Counted from the stretch's first letter, positions 35,223-45,461 are shown. The stretch: DNA of 64,000 bases from an uncultured Paraglaciecola sp. (GCA_947498355.1 CANMKA010000016.1:26081-90080), one strand, 5' to 3'. Program-made: numbers and translations. The notes: generated from the letters alone by a model not told the origin.

Positions 35223-36554
35223 TCATCCTTTTTGCTCTGCGTAAGCAGTTGTTTGGTTGGTACTTTCTTGAGTGGCGTTAGCTGTTACACGGTACGCACG
35301 TATGCAATCGTCCCCAGCACTGTTGGGGTCTACCTGATGCTCGACTATCCACACTCTTTGCTGTGTGTTTTGTTGAGATAAAGACTGAGATAAATGCCCA
35401 TACAGTGGACAGCCCAATAAACCCGCAGCACTCGCCAATGCCGTAGGTAAATTGGCAACACCTAGATACCCTAGTACTTGGGTTTGGTCATGCACTTCAA
35501 TGGTTTTATCTGCCAGCTCGAAGTTAGATTCTTGACTAGCTTGCTGACTAAACTCATCGCTAGCCTCGCCGCTCAGCCGTGCGTCAACGCCTTGCTGGTT
35601 GCTCTCATTGTGATAAAACCCCTGTGTTTGAGCATACCAATGTTTGTGCCAGTGTTCGCTATTTGTGCCAACGTGTAGTACCACTTCGGGCAAAGTGAAC
35701 CCCGCCTGTTCAAGCTGTTGTTGACAGGATGGGTGGGGACCTTCTGTAGGGTTTAAATACAGTGCTTCGAGTTGCAGCATGTTTACATGACTCGGTGCTT
35801 GGGTGGTAACGGCTAAAGGCCTATTGATTGACGGCGATGTCTTTGTTGGTAATACAGTATTGCGCGCTAGCGTGGTATTACTTGGCAGCAACAAGGTGCT
35901 GGTTGCACCCTCTGCAGGCATCACACCAGCGTCGCCCTGCCGACACTGAATAGCAAGGTGTTGATTGAGCTGCTTTACGCTGGAGTAGTCCACCAACGAA
36001 TCTACACACATCATCAGAGTGATAGCTGATGCATCTGGCGTTTGAATATAGGATGCAATCAAGGCATCCGCTGCCGGCTCGTACACATACTCAAAGCGCA
36101 GCTTATCGACTAGCTGAGGCCAAGATTCAGCAACACTTTGACTAACCTGCTGCTCCCATTGCTGCTGAGCAATGGCGCGCTGTGCTTGGTCGGGCGCCAT
36201 TATCGAGGTAGCCACCAGCAATTGCTCAATTTGATTCAGTGGCAGTTCTGGCTCAATATTCAGCCATTGCTCGGCGGTTTGCGCCAAGCAGGCGTCAAAT
36301 AACAAGGCTTTTTTAGTCTCGCCGCTCAGCCCAGCCAACTCGGGTAATTCAACGGTAAAATAAGGCTGCACTGCATCTTGATGTACGCGTATTTCTAAGT
36401 CGGATTGTTGGCCAAAAAACATGTGAGTTGCCAGCGCACTGTACAAAGCACGAGTTGACGTGCCAGAGGCATTGATACTGGCAAGTGGCAATACCGTTAA
36501 CGGCTGTGCCGTGAATGCTTGAGCAGTCACAAGCTTTTGGCTCAAGTTGTGCAT
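35223..36554 (-). CDS. Degenerate ketoacyl-synthase-like T6SS accessory protein
   Basis: This 443-residue protein begins at an ATG overlapping the DUF2169 stop (TGATG). The overall pattern resembles the thiolase/beta-ketoacyl synthase fold: LEALYLNPTEGPHPSC, PEVVLHVGTNSEHW, LGYLGVANLPTALASAAGLL (compare the LGHxxGAAG turn of ketosynthases) and a middle sheet. I do not see an ACSS-type active-site cysteine motif, so it is probably not catalytic. Such proteins recur between DUF2169 and PAAR-like genes in T6SS loci; their role is not established. Fold assignment is tentative. Confidence 0.6.
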   Translation of the reverse strand: MHNLSQKLVTAQAFTAQPLTVLPLASINASGTSTRALYSALATHMFFGQQSDLEIRVHQDAVQPYFTVELPELAGLSGETKKALLFDACLAQTAEQWLNIEPELPLNQIEQLLVATSIMAPDQAQRAIAQQQWEQQVSQSVAESWPQLVDKLRFEYVYEPAADALIASYIQTPDASAITLMMCVDSLVDYSSVKQLNQHLAIQCRQGDAGVMPAEGATSTLLLPSNTTLARNTVLPTKTSPSINRPLAVTTQAPSHVNMLQLEALYLNPTEGPHPSCQQQLEQAGFTLPEVVLHVGTNSEHWHKHWYAQTQGFYHNESNQQGVDARLSGEASDEFSQQASQESNFELADKTIEVHDQTQVLGYLGVANLPTALASAAGLLGCPLYGHLSQSLSQQNTQQRVWIVEHQVDPNSAGDDCIRAYRVTANATQESTNQTTAYAEQKG

Positions 36555-37615
36555 CACGAGCCACCCGCAGTTGCTGCCTGAGACGATTTAGCGATAGCAC
36601 TGGCCGTAACGAGCACATAGTGTAACGGGCTCACACTATTGATATCGATACTTTTGCGCCACAATAAATGAAAGGCATTGGCGTCGGTATCGAGTACCAA
36701 AGTATCACATACTAGTGCTAGCTGAATTTGCTCAGCGTGTTCGTCAACTCCTATGGCCACCCTTGGCGGCAAAAACGGCAGCGATATGCGGGTCACATCA
36801 AGGTAGTCTTTGTTTGGAGAGACGCCTTTTAACAACAACTGAACGCTGTCATCAAAGGCAATATCCAATTGCTGATCTTGCGGTGCATAATTGTACATTT
36901 GAGGATCTAACGCGCTTTTGTACGGGTATTGACTAGCCATAAGTGCCTGCTGATCGATTTGCGGTACTCTTGATAATCTTGGTTGCCAAAACTGCGGAAC
37001 CGGCCCATAGCTAGCGGGCGGAATACGTGACTTCGGATGACTAAGTGTTTGTGCAGGATACTCGACCAAAGGCAGAGGCGCGCCTTTAGTATGCTTAACT
37101 CGGTAGCCCACACCAGCGGGATTATGCTCGTAGAGCTTGTCTGGTTTATGCGCGTCAACCCCGCCGTAAGTATGCTCATAATTGAGAGCTGTGGGCAGCA
37201 ATGAGGAGGGCTGCGAGGCTTTAGTGCCCAGCAACGACGACTTCCACACCCGTTGCCCCGTGACCCGCAACGTTTTACTCGACGCAATGGCATCGCCCTG
37301 CTGCAACGCTACGTTGACTTCTATCACCTTAACTTGCTGGCCCTTGGGCGGATAAGCTGTGAGGTTACCGTACCATTCAAATCCCTGTTTAAATGGCATG
37401 GTTTCGTTTGCAGCGACTAAACTTGAGGTAGTGGGTTCGTCCAACATGTCATCGGCTACCACTATTTCAGGTGCATCTTGCATGGCAAATACCTTGCCTT
37501 GGTCATCGTATTCAAACGACTGTTTCACCACTAAGGTCAAACATTTTTGCTTGTCTTGTTGCCAGTTTTCCACCACATTGGCTTGCCAAGATGTGTCGTT
37601 GTATAGATTAAGCAT
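36554..37615 (-). CDS. DUF2169-family T6SS adaptor
   Basis: The start at 37615 has AAGGAG 9 nt upstream and overlaps the preceding stop. The 353-residue protein has DUF2169 hallmarks: LTLVVKQSFEYDD near the start, KQGFEWYGNLTAYPPKG, LRVTGQRVWK, YEHTYGG, YEHNPAGVGY and SYGPVPQFWQPR. DUF2169 proteins act with PAAR-like DUF4150 proteins in loading effectors on VgrG, which fits the gene order here. Confidence 0.85.
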   Translation of the reverse strand: MLNLYNDTSWQANVVENWQQDKQKCLTLVVKQSFEYDDQGKVFAMQDAPEIVVADDMLDEPTTSSLVAANETMPFKQGFEWYGNLTAYPPKGQQVKVIEVNVALQQGDAIASSKTLRVTGQRVWKSSLLGTKASQPSSLLPTALNYEHTYGGVDAHKPDKLYEHNPAGVGYRVKHTKGAPLPLVEYPAQTLSHPKSRIPPASYGPVPQFWQPRLSRVPQIDQQALMASQYPYKSALDPQMYNYAPQDQQLDIAFDDSVQLLLKGVSPNKDYLDVTRISLPFLPPRVAIGVDEHAEQIQLALVCDTLVLDTDANAFHLLWRKSIDINSVSPLHYVLVTASAIAKSSQAATAGGS

Positions 37616-39026
37616 AGCGGGTCGCTCCTTGCTGAGGGCCAAGGCCACCTGTCACGCCAATGTTGGCGTTGCTTGCTTGTTGTAAAACCGACTTTTGCTG
37701 AGTCATTGGCCCAAGCAGTGCTTGAAAATGCCCCGCGGATAGCGGTTGGTGATACCCTGCTAATACCTGATAAACCGTTGTTTGGTCGCGGTAATTTGCC
37801 ACGCAACTCAGGCCTAATGAAGCTTGCACCGCCCTGCCCTGAATATCTCGCAGTTTCATGGCCAGCTCGCTGTATTGCTGCGTGTTGAATCCCGCTTTAG
37901 ACTGAGTGCCATCATTAGCTGGCATCCATCCGTAAAAACTCACCCCTGCTAGCACACAATCGCCCGGTTGACCCAATAAAGCTTGGCGAACATGCTCAGC
38001 GTGGTGTGGGTTGGGTACACAGTGCGCCCCTGCTTGCCTGTGCTGATCAGCCACGTCTTGTAACAGCGGCTTTTGCTGCAATTCGGCATCGGTGAGTAAT
38101 AACCAAGCGCGATAAGCCTGTTCGGTACACTGTGGCAGAGCCATAATGTCGATAATCATGGGCAAAAATACTTTGTGTTGAAACTGACTGAGTACTTCAA
38201 AACAATGTTCAGGGTGCCCAGAGCAAAACGCGTAGCAAGGGTCAACCCAACGGCTATCGGCGGTATTGCCAGCCAAGCCCAATAACCTCACCTTCTCTGT
38301 TACATCTGTGGTGATGGCAAAGCGACTAAATAAGGCCTGCTGCGCATTATTCGGGTCCTGTACTAGGCCCTTAAGCAAACTGGCCATGGCTATCGCAAAG
38401 TGTGAGTGGGCATAGCCCAGCGCCAAGTCGCTGTTGGTAATCTTGGCTCCACTAAAGAGCAAGCACGCCGCAGTTCGGCTAGGGATAAACTGCCCCGCTA
38501 AAGCCGACTGACGGGCAATTTGCAATAGTTCTTCAGGCCAATCAAGGCAAAATGGTGGTATCACCTCAAGTAACGCGCTGCGCTGATACATCAAGGACTC
38601 TAAAAATGGGCGTTCAGCCTTCATACTAAAACGCTTGTGCAAATAGGCGATAGGTAACAAGCCTTGGACTAACTGTATCGCCTTAACCCTTTTTAGGTCT
38701 TGATCATCAAGGGCCTGCTGATAATATTCAAGTAGCTGCTCAAGCCAACATTGTGGCTCTATGCTCTGTTCTGGCTCAATGGTTTGTTGCTCACTCAGTT
38801 GTGCAGCAGTATAAAACTGTAATACCTCAATCAACATCGCCACCTCTGGCTTGAGACTGTCTTGTGGTGCATCCTGCAACGCGTACAAATGGGCAAACAC
38901 CTGTTGTTCTAAGGTGACCATCCGCTGTGCTGGATACAGGCAGTTTTGGTGCAAGCGCGCGCGCTGTTTAAGTAGATTTAACAGCTGCTGTTGATGAATA
39001 TTGGCGCGAGCCACTGGCTCAAACAT
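37608..39026 (-). CDS. HEAT-like T6SS-associated protein (TIGR02270-like)
   Basis: This 472-residue, mostly helical protein contains repeated short paired helices and a GLAGNTADSRWVDPCYAFCSGHPEHCFEVLS-type region (only part quoted as motif: GLAGNTADSRW), resembling the HEAT-like conserved family found beside DUF2169 genes. Cysteines are frequent in the middle. The gene ends within the start of the DUF2169 gene (8-bp overlap). A scaffold or adaptor role is inferred. Confidence 0.6.
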   Translation of the reverse strand: MFEPVARANIHQQQLLNLLKQRARLHQNCLYPAQRMVTLEQQVFAHLYALQDAPQDSLKPEVAMLIEVLQFYTAAQLSEQQTIEPEQSIEPQCWLEQLLEYYQQALDDQDLKRVKAIQLVQGLLPIAYLHKRFSMKAERPFLESLMYQRSALLEVIPPFCLDWPEELLQIARQSALAGQFIPSRTAACLLFSGAKITNSDLALGYAHSHFAIAMASLLKGLVQDPNNAQQALFSRFAITTDVTEKVRLLGLAGNTADSRWVDPCYAFCSGHPEHCFEVLSQFQHKVFLPMIIDIMALPQCTEQAYRAWLLLTDAELQQKPLLQDVADQHRQAGAHCVPNPHHAEHVRQALLGQPGDCVLAGVSFYGWMPANDGTQSKAGFNTQQYSELAMKLRDIQGRAVQASLGLSCVANYRDQTTVYQVLAGYHQPLSAGHFQALLGPMTQQKSVLQQASNANIGVTGGLGPQQGATRYA

Positions 39027-39057
39027 TAAAAACGGTCTCCATAACTCACCAACCCAC

Positions 39058-39537
39058 TTAATTTAGCCGAATAGGCCAGCCTGCTAAGGTCAGATCTCGC
39101 TCGCTATTGGCAGTTAACTCAGTGGCATCGAGCACGATTTGCCCGTCTTGGTGGACTTCGATACAGCCTTTTGCCGTCATCAAAGTGACACTTTTAGCCC
39201 CTTTTACCTGCACGTGGCCCTTATTATTAGTGACCACTGCGGCAGGAGATTCATCGGCACCTGCCATTACAGCCAGCACGACCCAGCCATGGCTGGTGTG
39301 CTGCACCAGCACCGAATCGTCAGCCTTAGTTGGTGTAATATGCTGAGCTTGAGCCACCACCTCCACTGGTTGTGTCTGCTGGTCAAATAACACCGCCTTG
39401 ATTCGACCTAGCGGGTCAACTTGCGCGACAATAGCCAAGCGCGGCTGAGCTTGAATAGAGCCCTCTGGCTTACCTAGTTCGCGCCGCTGTACGCGTTGAT
39501 TTTGCTCAGCAGCAAGAGAAGTGATGGACGCTGTCAT
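39058..39537 (-). CDS. DUF6484-like VgrG-associated protein
   Basis: This 159-residue protein has a conserved beta-rich core (RLAIVAQVDPLGRIKAVLF, DDSVLVQHTSHGWVVLAVMA). A short VgrG-tail-like beta-strand series follows (GHVQVKGAKSVTLMTAKGCI, then EVHQDGQIVLDA). It sits directly after vgrG and before the adaptor genes. The strand pattern suggests it extends or caps the spike; this is inferred. Confidence 0.65.
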   Translation of the reverse strand: MTASITSLAAEQNQRVQRRELGKPEGSIQAQPRLAIVAQVDPLGRIKAVLFDQQTQPVEVVAQAQHITPTKADDSVLVQHTSHGWVVLAVMAGADESPAAVVTNNKGHVQVKGAKSVTLMTAKGCIEVHQDGQIVLDATELTANSERDLTLAGWPIRLN

Positions 39538-39577
39538 AATATTTTTCCGTCATGTATAAAATTAACCGTGCTCATAT

Positions 39578-41608
39578 CTAGTTATTCGACACCGCACTGC
39601 CTTTAATAACAATGTTGCTGGCACTAAGGGTGATGGCATTAGCATCAATGTTGAGGTTACCGCCTGCGTCTATCTCAATAGAGCCGCCACCCTGTGACAA
39701 ATGAATACTGCCGTTGCCGGTACTTTTTATGGTTATATTTGCACCCGACGTTAACGTCAGGTCGCCTTGAGCAGCCTTTAACTCAACATTGCCCTCTTCT
39801 GCATAGAGAGAGGTGTCTTGTTTGGCCTGCATTAGTAAATCGGTGTCGGCACTGATATCTACATTGTTATCAGTGGCTTCAAATTTGAGTCCCGTCCCCG
39901 CTTTGACATTGATGTCTTTGCCAGCGGTAAGCGAAATGTCATTTTCGCGGGTTTCAATTTTTATGTGATCGCGAACCACAGTGCGCATAATGTGATTGGT
40001 GCTGACCACGTGATCGCCGCCACTCGTAAACAGCAAATCCTGCTGGGCCTGAATTTTAATGTCGCCTTGGCTCGACTTTAGTTCGGCCAAATGCCCGCCG
40101 TCTTTGGGTGCGTGCATGGCGAAGGTCGTGCTTTTTTCTGGGGTGCTAAGCTCAATCTTTTCGTTGTTTAACTTGTCATCCATTAGCAACTGATGGCCAG
40201 CTCGAGTCACAATCAGGTTTTCATGACTGTTTGTAGCGGTGACCGGGCTTGGCGCTTCGTTGTTATATACCGCGCCTAAAATAATTGGGCGATCTAAGTC
40301 GCCATTCTCGCCGCACACAATCACTTCGGTACCTTGGGTCAACGGGAAGTTCATGCCATGACCCGCCCCGCCATAAGGCTGTACCATGCGAGCGGGTTTA
40401 CTCTGCTGCCCTTCGCCGTCTTGGTTAAAGGGCAATTTCACAATGTACCGGCCTTGGTCGTCCACCCCTTGCTCAATTTTGGCATTAAAGGTAGTGAAAA
40501 CCTTGGCACTGTCTGGCACGGGAGCTTGGTATGGCGTGGCAAGAGGAATTAAATGCGCTTGGTTTTTGTAGTGTAAGTTGTTGACTCGGCTGCCGTACTC
40601 AACGCCACCCGCTTGACTGCCTTTGTGCGCAACTTCGGTCACCAAGTACGCGCCATTGTGATCACTGTGCTGTAAAATATTGACTACGCAACCTGGGCGA
40701 ATGGCGCGGCAGTCACTGTCGATAATCAATTGGTCTCGCTGGCAATCAAACGCTTGTTGTCTAACACTGGCCAAGGTTTTTCCCTGACCTGAGTCTTGGT
40801 AGTTTTCGCCGTAGACACTGTTGCTGCCAAATCCTGCTATATCCGAAGACGAGTTTTGCAACACATTTAAATTACTCGGTTGCTGATAATTGTAGTCATT
40901 TAGCTCCACACTTTGGGTCAACAAGGTCGACTTACGGCTAATGGCAAAAATGCTTTCGCTGGCTCGCACTGTGCCCGAAGGCGCTTGAAACACTATGTCT
41001 AAGGTCATGGCATGACTTGCCAAGTCAGCACTGGAGTTGCACACCACCACTTTTGCAAAACCGTCTTCTTCGATGACGCCGTACACAAAACCGTGCTTGC
41101 GCATTAAGCGATCAACAAATTGGTAGTCGGTTTCGTTGTATTGCACCACCATCTCAAGTTCGGGCCCTGTTGCGGCCATGTCGAGTCTGGCCATCGGAAA
41201 ACCGGCTTTTTCAAACACACTGCTGATAACACTGTCTACTGACATAGCGGTGTAAACCCGATTCGAGCGCTTGTGTTTAAGCAGATGTAAATGGGAGTGA
41301 ATCGTAAGCGTGTAGTGAATACCTTGATGGTCGCTGCCTCTTGCCAATAATTCAGTGGCAATACCACTGATGGTGCGATCGGCCATGCCCCACAAAATTG
41401 ACAAGGTGGTGTCTTTACCTATGATCAAATCCGCCGCTAAATTGTCTAGCGCCAATAGGTCTACGGTAAAACAATAATCGGCGCACAGGGCATCGGTAAC
41501 CGATGCCATATCGGTTACCGCAATTAAGCCCGGCGGGATGCCAGTTATATCTAACTGGTATTGGCTTTCGCTGGCATCGATGTCATGTCGTAAATCAAAC
41601 ACACTCAT
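39578..41608 (-). CDS. vgrG: VgrG spike protein (TssI)
   Basis: The 676-residue protein has the gp27-like N-terminal half (NETDYQFVDRLMRKHGFVYG), the gp5-like OB domain (GHGMNFPLTQGTEVIVCGEN, DRPIILGAVYN) and a C-terminal beta-helix with regular repeats (IDAGGNLNIDANAITLSASN). It ends just after the beta-helix, so it carries no effector extension; cargo is delivered through the PAAR-like and DUF2169 products downstream. The start has GGGAGAT upstream. Confidence 0.93.
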   Translation of the reverse strand: MSVFDLRHDIDASESQYQLDITGIPPGLIAVTDMASVTDALCADYCFTVDLLALDNLAADLIIGKDTTLSILWGMADRTISGIATELLARGSDHQGIHYTLTIHSHLHLLKHKRSNRVYTAMSVDSVISSVFEKAGFPMARLDMAATGPELEMVVQYNETDYQFVDRLMRKHGFVYGVIEEDGFAKVVVCNSSADLASHAMTLDIVFQAPSGTVRASESIFAISRKSTLLTQSVELNDYNYQQPSNLNVLQNSSSDIAGFGSNSVYGENYQDSGQGKTLASVRQQAFDCQRDQLIIDSDCRAIRPGCVVNILQHSDHNGAYLVTEVAHKGSQAGGVEYGSRVNNLHYKNQAHLIPLATPYQAPVPDSAKVFTTFNAKIEQGVDDQGRYIVKLPFNQDGEGQQSKPARMVQPYGGAGHGMNFPLTQGTEVIVCGENGDLDRPIILGAVYNNEAPSPVTATNSHENLIVTRAGHQLLMDDKLNNEKIELSTPEKSTTFAMHAPKDGGHLAELKSSQGDIKIQAQQDLLFTSGGDHVVSTNHIMRTVVRDHIKIETRENDISLTAGKDINVKAGTGLKFEATDNNVDISADTDLLMQAKQDTSLYAEEGNVELKAAQGDLTLTSGANITIKSTGNGSIHLSQGGGSIEIDAGGNLNIDANAITLSASNIVIKGSAVSNN

Positions 41609-41634
41609 TGCTTATCTCCCTGCTACTATCAACA

Positions 41635-44448
41635 CTAGGCTGCGACTTCGGCAGAAACATTGTCAGCGAATACAGCTTCAATTTTGCCTTCTTCATCCAA
41701 GGTGAGGGTCAGGGTATCTGGCATATCGTCTTCTGCCATAAACTCTAAAACCGAACGGGCAATGCCCGGCAGAATTTGCTGCTCAATCATGGCATTGACC
41801 ATGCGCGCCCCCGAATCAGACATTTGACACTGACCCGCTATAAATTGCACCACTTCGGCATCTACCCGTAACACCATCTGATGGTTGTCCATCAGTCGCC
41901 TCGCCACTGCCTCTAGCTTTAGCGACACAATCGCGCTAAGCGCTTGTTGGTCGAGGGGTAAAAACGGGATCACTTGCATACGAGCCAACAGTGCTGGAGC
42001 AAAAAAGCTCAATAGCTCTGGCTTGATATCTTCAATTAAAGCCGACAACTTAGGCCGTTGCCAAGCTGCGATGTCAGTCGCAATATCAGAGTTCAGTTCA
42101 GAGCCGATATCTGAGGTAACATCAGACGCGAGGTTAGAAACAACGCTGCCCTCTTGCGCGGCGCCTGTCGCCAACGCCTGAGCGTCAATCGTCTGCGCTA
42201 ACTCGTCATCTGGCGAGTCATCTTCCTCTGATTCTGGCGGGGTGCACAAATCAATCAAAGTTTGCGACCCTAAGTTAGAGGTCATTAAGATAATGGTATT
42301 TCTGAAGTCGATTTCGCGGCCCTCACCGTCGCGCATAAAGCCGCGCTCAAATACCTGATAAAACAAATTCATCACGTCTGGGTGGGCTTTTTCGACTTCA
42401 TCAAGCAAAACCACAGAGTACGGCCGCTGTCTAACCGCTTCGGTCAACACGCCACCCTCGCCATAACCCACATAGCCTGGAGGTGAACCTTTGAGTTGAG
42501 ACACGGTGTGAGCCTCTTGATATTCACTCATATTGATTGTGGTTAAGAACTTTTCGCCACCAAACATTTCACTCGCCAATGAACGGGCCGTTTCTGTTTT
42601 ACCAATGCCCGAAGGGCCCACCAACAAAAATACGCCCAACGGCCCTTCTGAAGCGCTTACCCCTGCTTTGCTCACGCGCAGGGACTGAGCCAATTTTGCC
42701 AGTCCGTCATTTTGACCAATGACTGCACCGCTCAAGGCATGTTCGAGTGAGATCAGCGTATTGATTTCGTCTTTGACCATAGAGCCAGCGGGGATCCCGG
42801 TCCACTCAGCGATGATTTCTGCCACCGAATCTGCGTCGACCTCCGAAAACAAACCGTTGCCCTCGGCATTTTGTTGTTTTAGTTGGCTGCGCATGGCCAG
42901 TAATTGTTGACCAATATCTTCGCCTTCACGCTGTGCCGCTTTTAATTGATTAATCCCTTGTAGAGTGGCTTTTTGATTACTGCGATCTCCCAGCATTTGC
43001 TCTAGATTCGCGTTAGACAGGGCTTTTTCAGACTGTAATTGCTCAATCAAACCAGTGCTGACCTCTAAGCCCTGAGACATCTCAGCTTGAAGCGTGGTAA
43101 TGCGACGCTCTAAGTAAGCCAAATGCTCAACCTCAGCTTCGATCGCTGCGGGCTCGGTGGCGCTCGACATTCTGACTCTGGCTGCGGCCGTATCTAAGAC
43201 ATCTATGGCTTTGTCGGGTAAATAACGTCCAGTGATATAGCGCGCCGACAAGGTCACAGCTGCTTCTATTGCATCGTCAGTGATCTGAATATTGTGATGG
43301 GTTTGATAGCTGTGTTTTAAGCCCGACAGCATCAATTTAGCTGCTTGCTCTGATGGCTCTTCTACTTTAATAAGCTGAAAGCGTCGCTCTAGTGCGGCGT
43401 CGCGTTCGAAATACTTTTTGTATTCAGACCAAGTCGTAGCTGCTACTGTGCGTAATTCGCCGCGGGCCAAGGCCGGCTTTAACAAATTGGCAGCGTCGCT
43501 CATACCGGCATCGCCACCCGCGCCAATTAAGGTGTGAGCTTCGTCGATAAATACAATAATAGGCGTGTCTGAACTTTTAACTTCGTCAATGACCTGTTTT
43601 AACCGGCGTTCAAATTCACCTTTTACGCCCGCGCCCGCTTGCAATAGCCCCATATCTAAGGTTAACAAGCGCACGTTTTTTAGCTCGTCGGGCACTTGGC
43701 CATCGACAATACGCTGGGCCATCCCCTCAACCACAGCCGTTTTACCCACGCCCGGCTCACCGACCATAATGGGGTTATTTTTACGACGACGACAGAGTAC
43801 GTCTACCATCATTCGAATTTCGTCGTTGCGACCCAACACTGGATCTATTTTGCCTTGCTCGGCTTTAGCGGTTAAATCTTCACAAAAATTTTGCAGGGCT
43901 TGTCCAGTTTGGGCCTGGGTATCATTTGCAGATTCAGCCGTTTTATCTGCTGCGGGCTTTGCAGCAAAGCGTTCGCAAGAGCCTGCACAAATTTTATGCT
44001 GATTTTCGCGCAAAAAGCGTAAATCAATTTTTTCGATCAACTCGGGTAAAACCAGCACTGGGCTAAAGGGTGAGATTTCGACTAAGGCATCGACTAAGGC
44101 AACACCAGAGATCCAATCGCCACCGTAATTCATATTGCTCGACAGCCAAGACTTTTCCAACCACTCGTACAAGCGCCGCGAAAATACCGGCTTGCTTTTA
44201 CTGCCCGCAGGCTGAGTGGTTAAATGGGCTAACAAGGCTTGCCAAATGGCATCTTGGTCAACATCAAAAAAGTGAAATATACGCTCAAGGTCGCCATTGG
44301 CCCCCTCTTCCATCAATTTGATCAGTAAATGCTCCGGCAGCACTTCAAAATGGGTGCGGCTACTCGAAAAGCCCGCTGCGTTTTCTAACGCAGTAGCTGT
44401 GTGCCCATTAAGCTTATCGATCAGTTGTTTAATGCCTTTTACATCCAT
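41635..44448 (-). CDS. clpV: T6SS sheath-recycling ATPase ClpV (TssH)
   Basis: This 937-residue AAA+ protein has an N-terminal domain, Walker A GEPGVGKTAVVEG and Walker B IIVFIDEAHTL in the first ring, and Walker A GPSGIGKTETA and Walker B VVLLDEVEKAHPDV in the second. ClpV disassembles the contracted TssB-TssC sheath. Between DLC (near residue 736) and KPELLSFFAPALLARM (near 803) lies an acidic, low-complexity insertion (PPESEEDDSPDDEL and a DVTSDIGSELNSDI repeat-like run) clearly longer than usual. The start has AAGGAAA upstream. Confidence 0.93.
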   Translation of the reverse strand: MDVKGIKQLIDKLNGHTATALENAAGFSSSRTHFEVLPEHLLIKLMEEGANGDLERIFHFFDVDQDAIWQALLAHLTTQPAGSKSKPVFSRRLYEWLEKSWLSSNMNYGGDWISGVALVDALVEISPFSPVLVLPELIEKIDLRFLRENQHKICAGSCERFAAKPAADKTAESANDTQAQTGQALQNFCEDLTAKAEQGKIDPVLGRNDEIRMMVDVLCRRRKNNPIMVGEPGVGKTAVVEGMAQRIVDGQVPDELKNVRLLTLDMGLLQAGAGVKGEFERRLKQVIDEVKSSDTPIIVFIDEAHTLIGAGGDAGMSDAANLLKPALARGELRTVAATTWSEYKKYFERDAALERRFQLIKVEEPSEQAAKLMLSGLKHSYQTHHNIQITDDAIEAAVTLSARYITGRYLPDKAIDVLDTAAARVRMSSATEPAAIEAEVEHLAYLERRITTLQAEMSQGLEVSTGLIEQLQSEKALSNANLEQMLGDRSNQKATLQGINQLKAAQREGEDIGQQLLAMRSQLKQQNAEGNGLFSEVDADSVAEIIAEWTGIPAGSMVKDEINTLISLEHALSGAVIGQNDGLAKLAQSLRVSKAGVSASEGPLGVFLLVGPSGIGKTETARSLASEMFGGEKFLTTINMSEYQEAHTVSQLKGSPPGYVGYGEGGVLTEAVRQRPYSVVLLDEVEKAHPDVMNLFYQVFERGFMRDGEGREIDFRNTIILMTSNLGSQTLIDLCTPPESEEDDSPDDELAQTIDAQALATGAAQEGSVVSNLASDVTSDIGSELNSDIATDIAAWQRPKLSALIEDIKPELLSFFAPALLARMQVIPFLPLDQQALSAIVSLKLEAVARRLMDNHQMVLRVDAEVVQFIAGQCQMSDSGARMVNAMIEQQILPGIARSVLEFMAEDDMPDTLTLTLDEEGKIEAVFADNVSAEVAA

Positions 44449-44468
44449 GGTAATTTCCTTGTTAACGC

Positions 44469-45461
44469 TTAAGTTATTGACGCCATTCGTTGTTGATATT
44501 GGCTGTCTTTAAATTTTTGTAGTTCTGTGGTGCGTGATACATCACCTATGTGACTGCTCACGCCTAGCACCAAATGCTCATCACCCAAGCGCTGGCTGGG
44601 CTTAAAATCGTGTTCGATTGACATATGACACTCCCAAGGCAAATCGCTAGGCAGCTGAGATTGCACCAGCTTGTACAGCTTGTCTCCGTGCTTGGCTCCA
44701 GGGAAAAACGAACGGGCGTACTGCTGCGCCAAGCAGCCCAACTCAATAATGACTCGGCCCCCAGACACTAACACCTGCGAGCCTAAAATGAGTGACTCAC
44801 CCAACACGGTCGTCTGCGAGTCACCTAAGCGGGCACCTTCGGCAATGGGCTGCCAGTGCGGTCTTGAATCGTCGACGCGAATTTGCTCACTGGCAAATTC
44901 ATCATTCAACAGTTTTTCCATACCGCAGGCGCTCGAGGATTTAAGCACCGCCACGCCAGCATTGGAGCTGATGTCTTGACGGTCTGGAAGAATAGAATCC
45001 AAAACTAAATCAAATTGCTCTGCCCCCAGCCCTTTTATATTCAACTGGGATTTCTTCCAAGACTGGTATAGCTGGCAATAGTAAAGGTGATTGAAAATAT
45101 CTAAAAAGGCTCGGGTTCTGGCCCCAGGCTCCGAGTCCTCTCCTGCTTGCTCTAATACGTAATGTGGCATAGCTGCATCGGCGCCATACAAACCAGAATA
45201 GTTGGTTTGTACATGGATCAGTCCGCGCTCTTCAGCCACCAGCTGAGCCTGCTTAATATCGGAAACCGGATACCCTAACTCTTTGTTAGGGGTAATCAGT
45301 ACCCTGCGGCTTAAGCCGTCTTGCAATTCATCGCGCTCTGCCCACTCGCTTTCAAGTAGGTTAAGGGCTTTAAACAAGCCGAATTTCCACGGCTGCTCAA
45401 TCAGCGTATTCAAATTCGCTGAAAGCTTGCTCCAACTGGGCTGTTGCATTAGCTCGGTCAT
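44469..45461 (-). CDS. tssG: T6SS baseplate protein TssG
   Basis: The start at 45461 overlaps the tssF stop (ATGA), giving 330 residues. FGLFKALNLLESEW near the N-terminus and the GLYGADAAMPHYVLE and FLDIFNHLYYCQLYQSW segments are TssG signatures (DUF1305). TssG forms the TssE-TssF-TssG baseplate wedge. Confidence 0.92.
   Translation of the reverse strand: MTELMQQPSWSKLSANLNTLIEQPWKFGLFKALNLLESEWAERDELQDGLSRRVLITPNKELGYPVSDIKQAQLVAEERGLIHVQTNYSGLYGADAAMPHYVLEQAGEDSEPGARTRAFLDIFNHLYYCQLYQSWKKSQLNIKGLGAEQFDLVLDSILPDRQDISSNAGVAVLKSSSACGMEKLLNDEFASEQIRVDDSRPHWQPIAEGARLGDSQTTVLGESLILGSQVLVSGGRVIIELGCLAQQYARSFFPGAKHGDKLYKLVQSQLPSDLPWECHMSIEHDFKPSQRLGDEHLVLGVSSHIGDVSRTTELQKFKDSQYQQRMASIT

Noticed and set aside
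43565..44002. Plus-strand open frame opposite clpV
   Set aside because: It is a shadow of the well-supported ClpV frame, with no ribosome-binding site or recognisable product; similar antisense frames across the T6SS were dismissed for the same reason.
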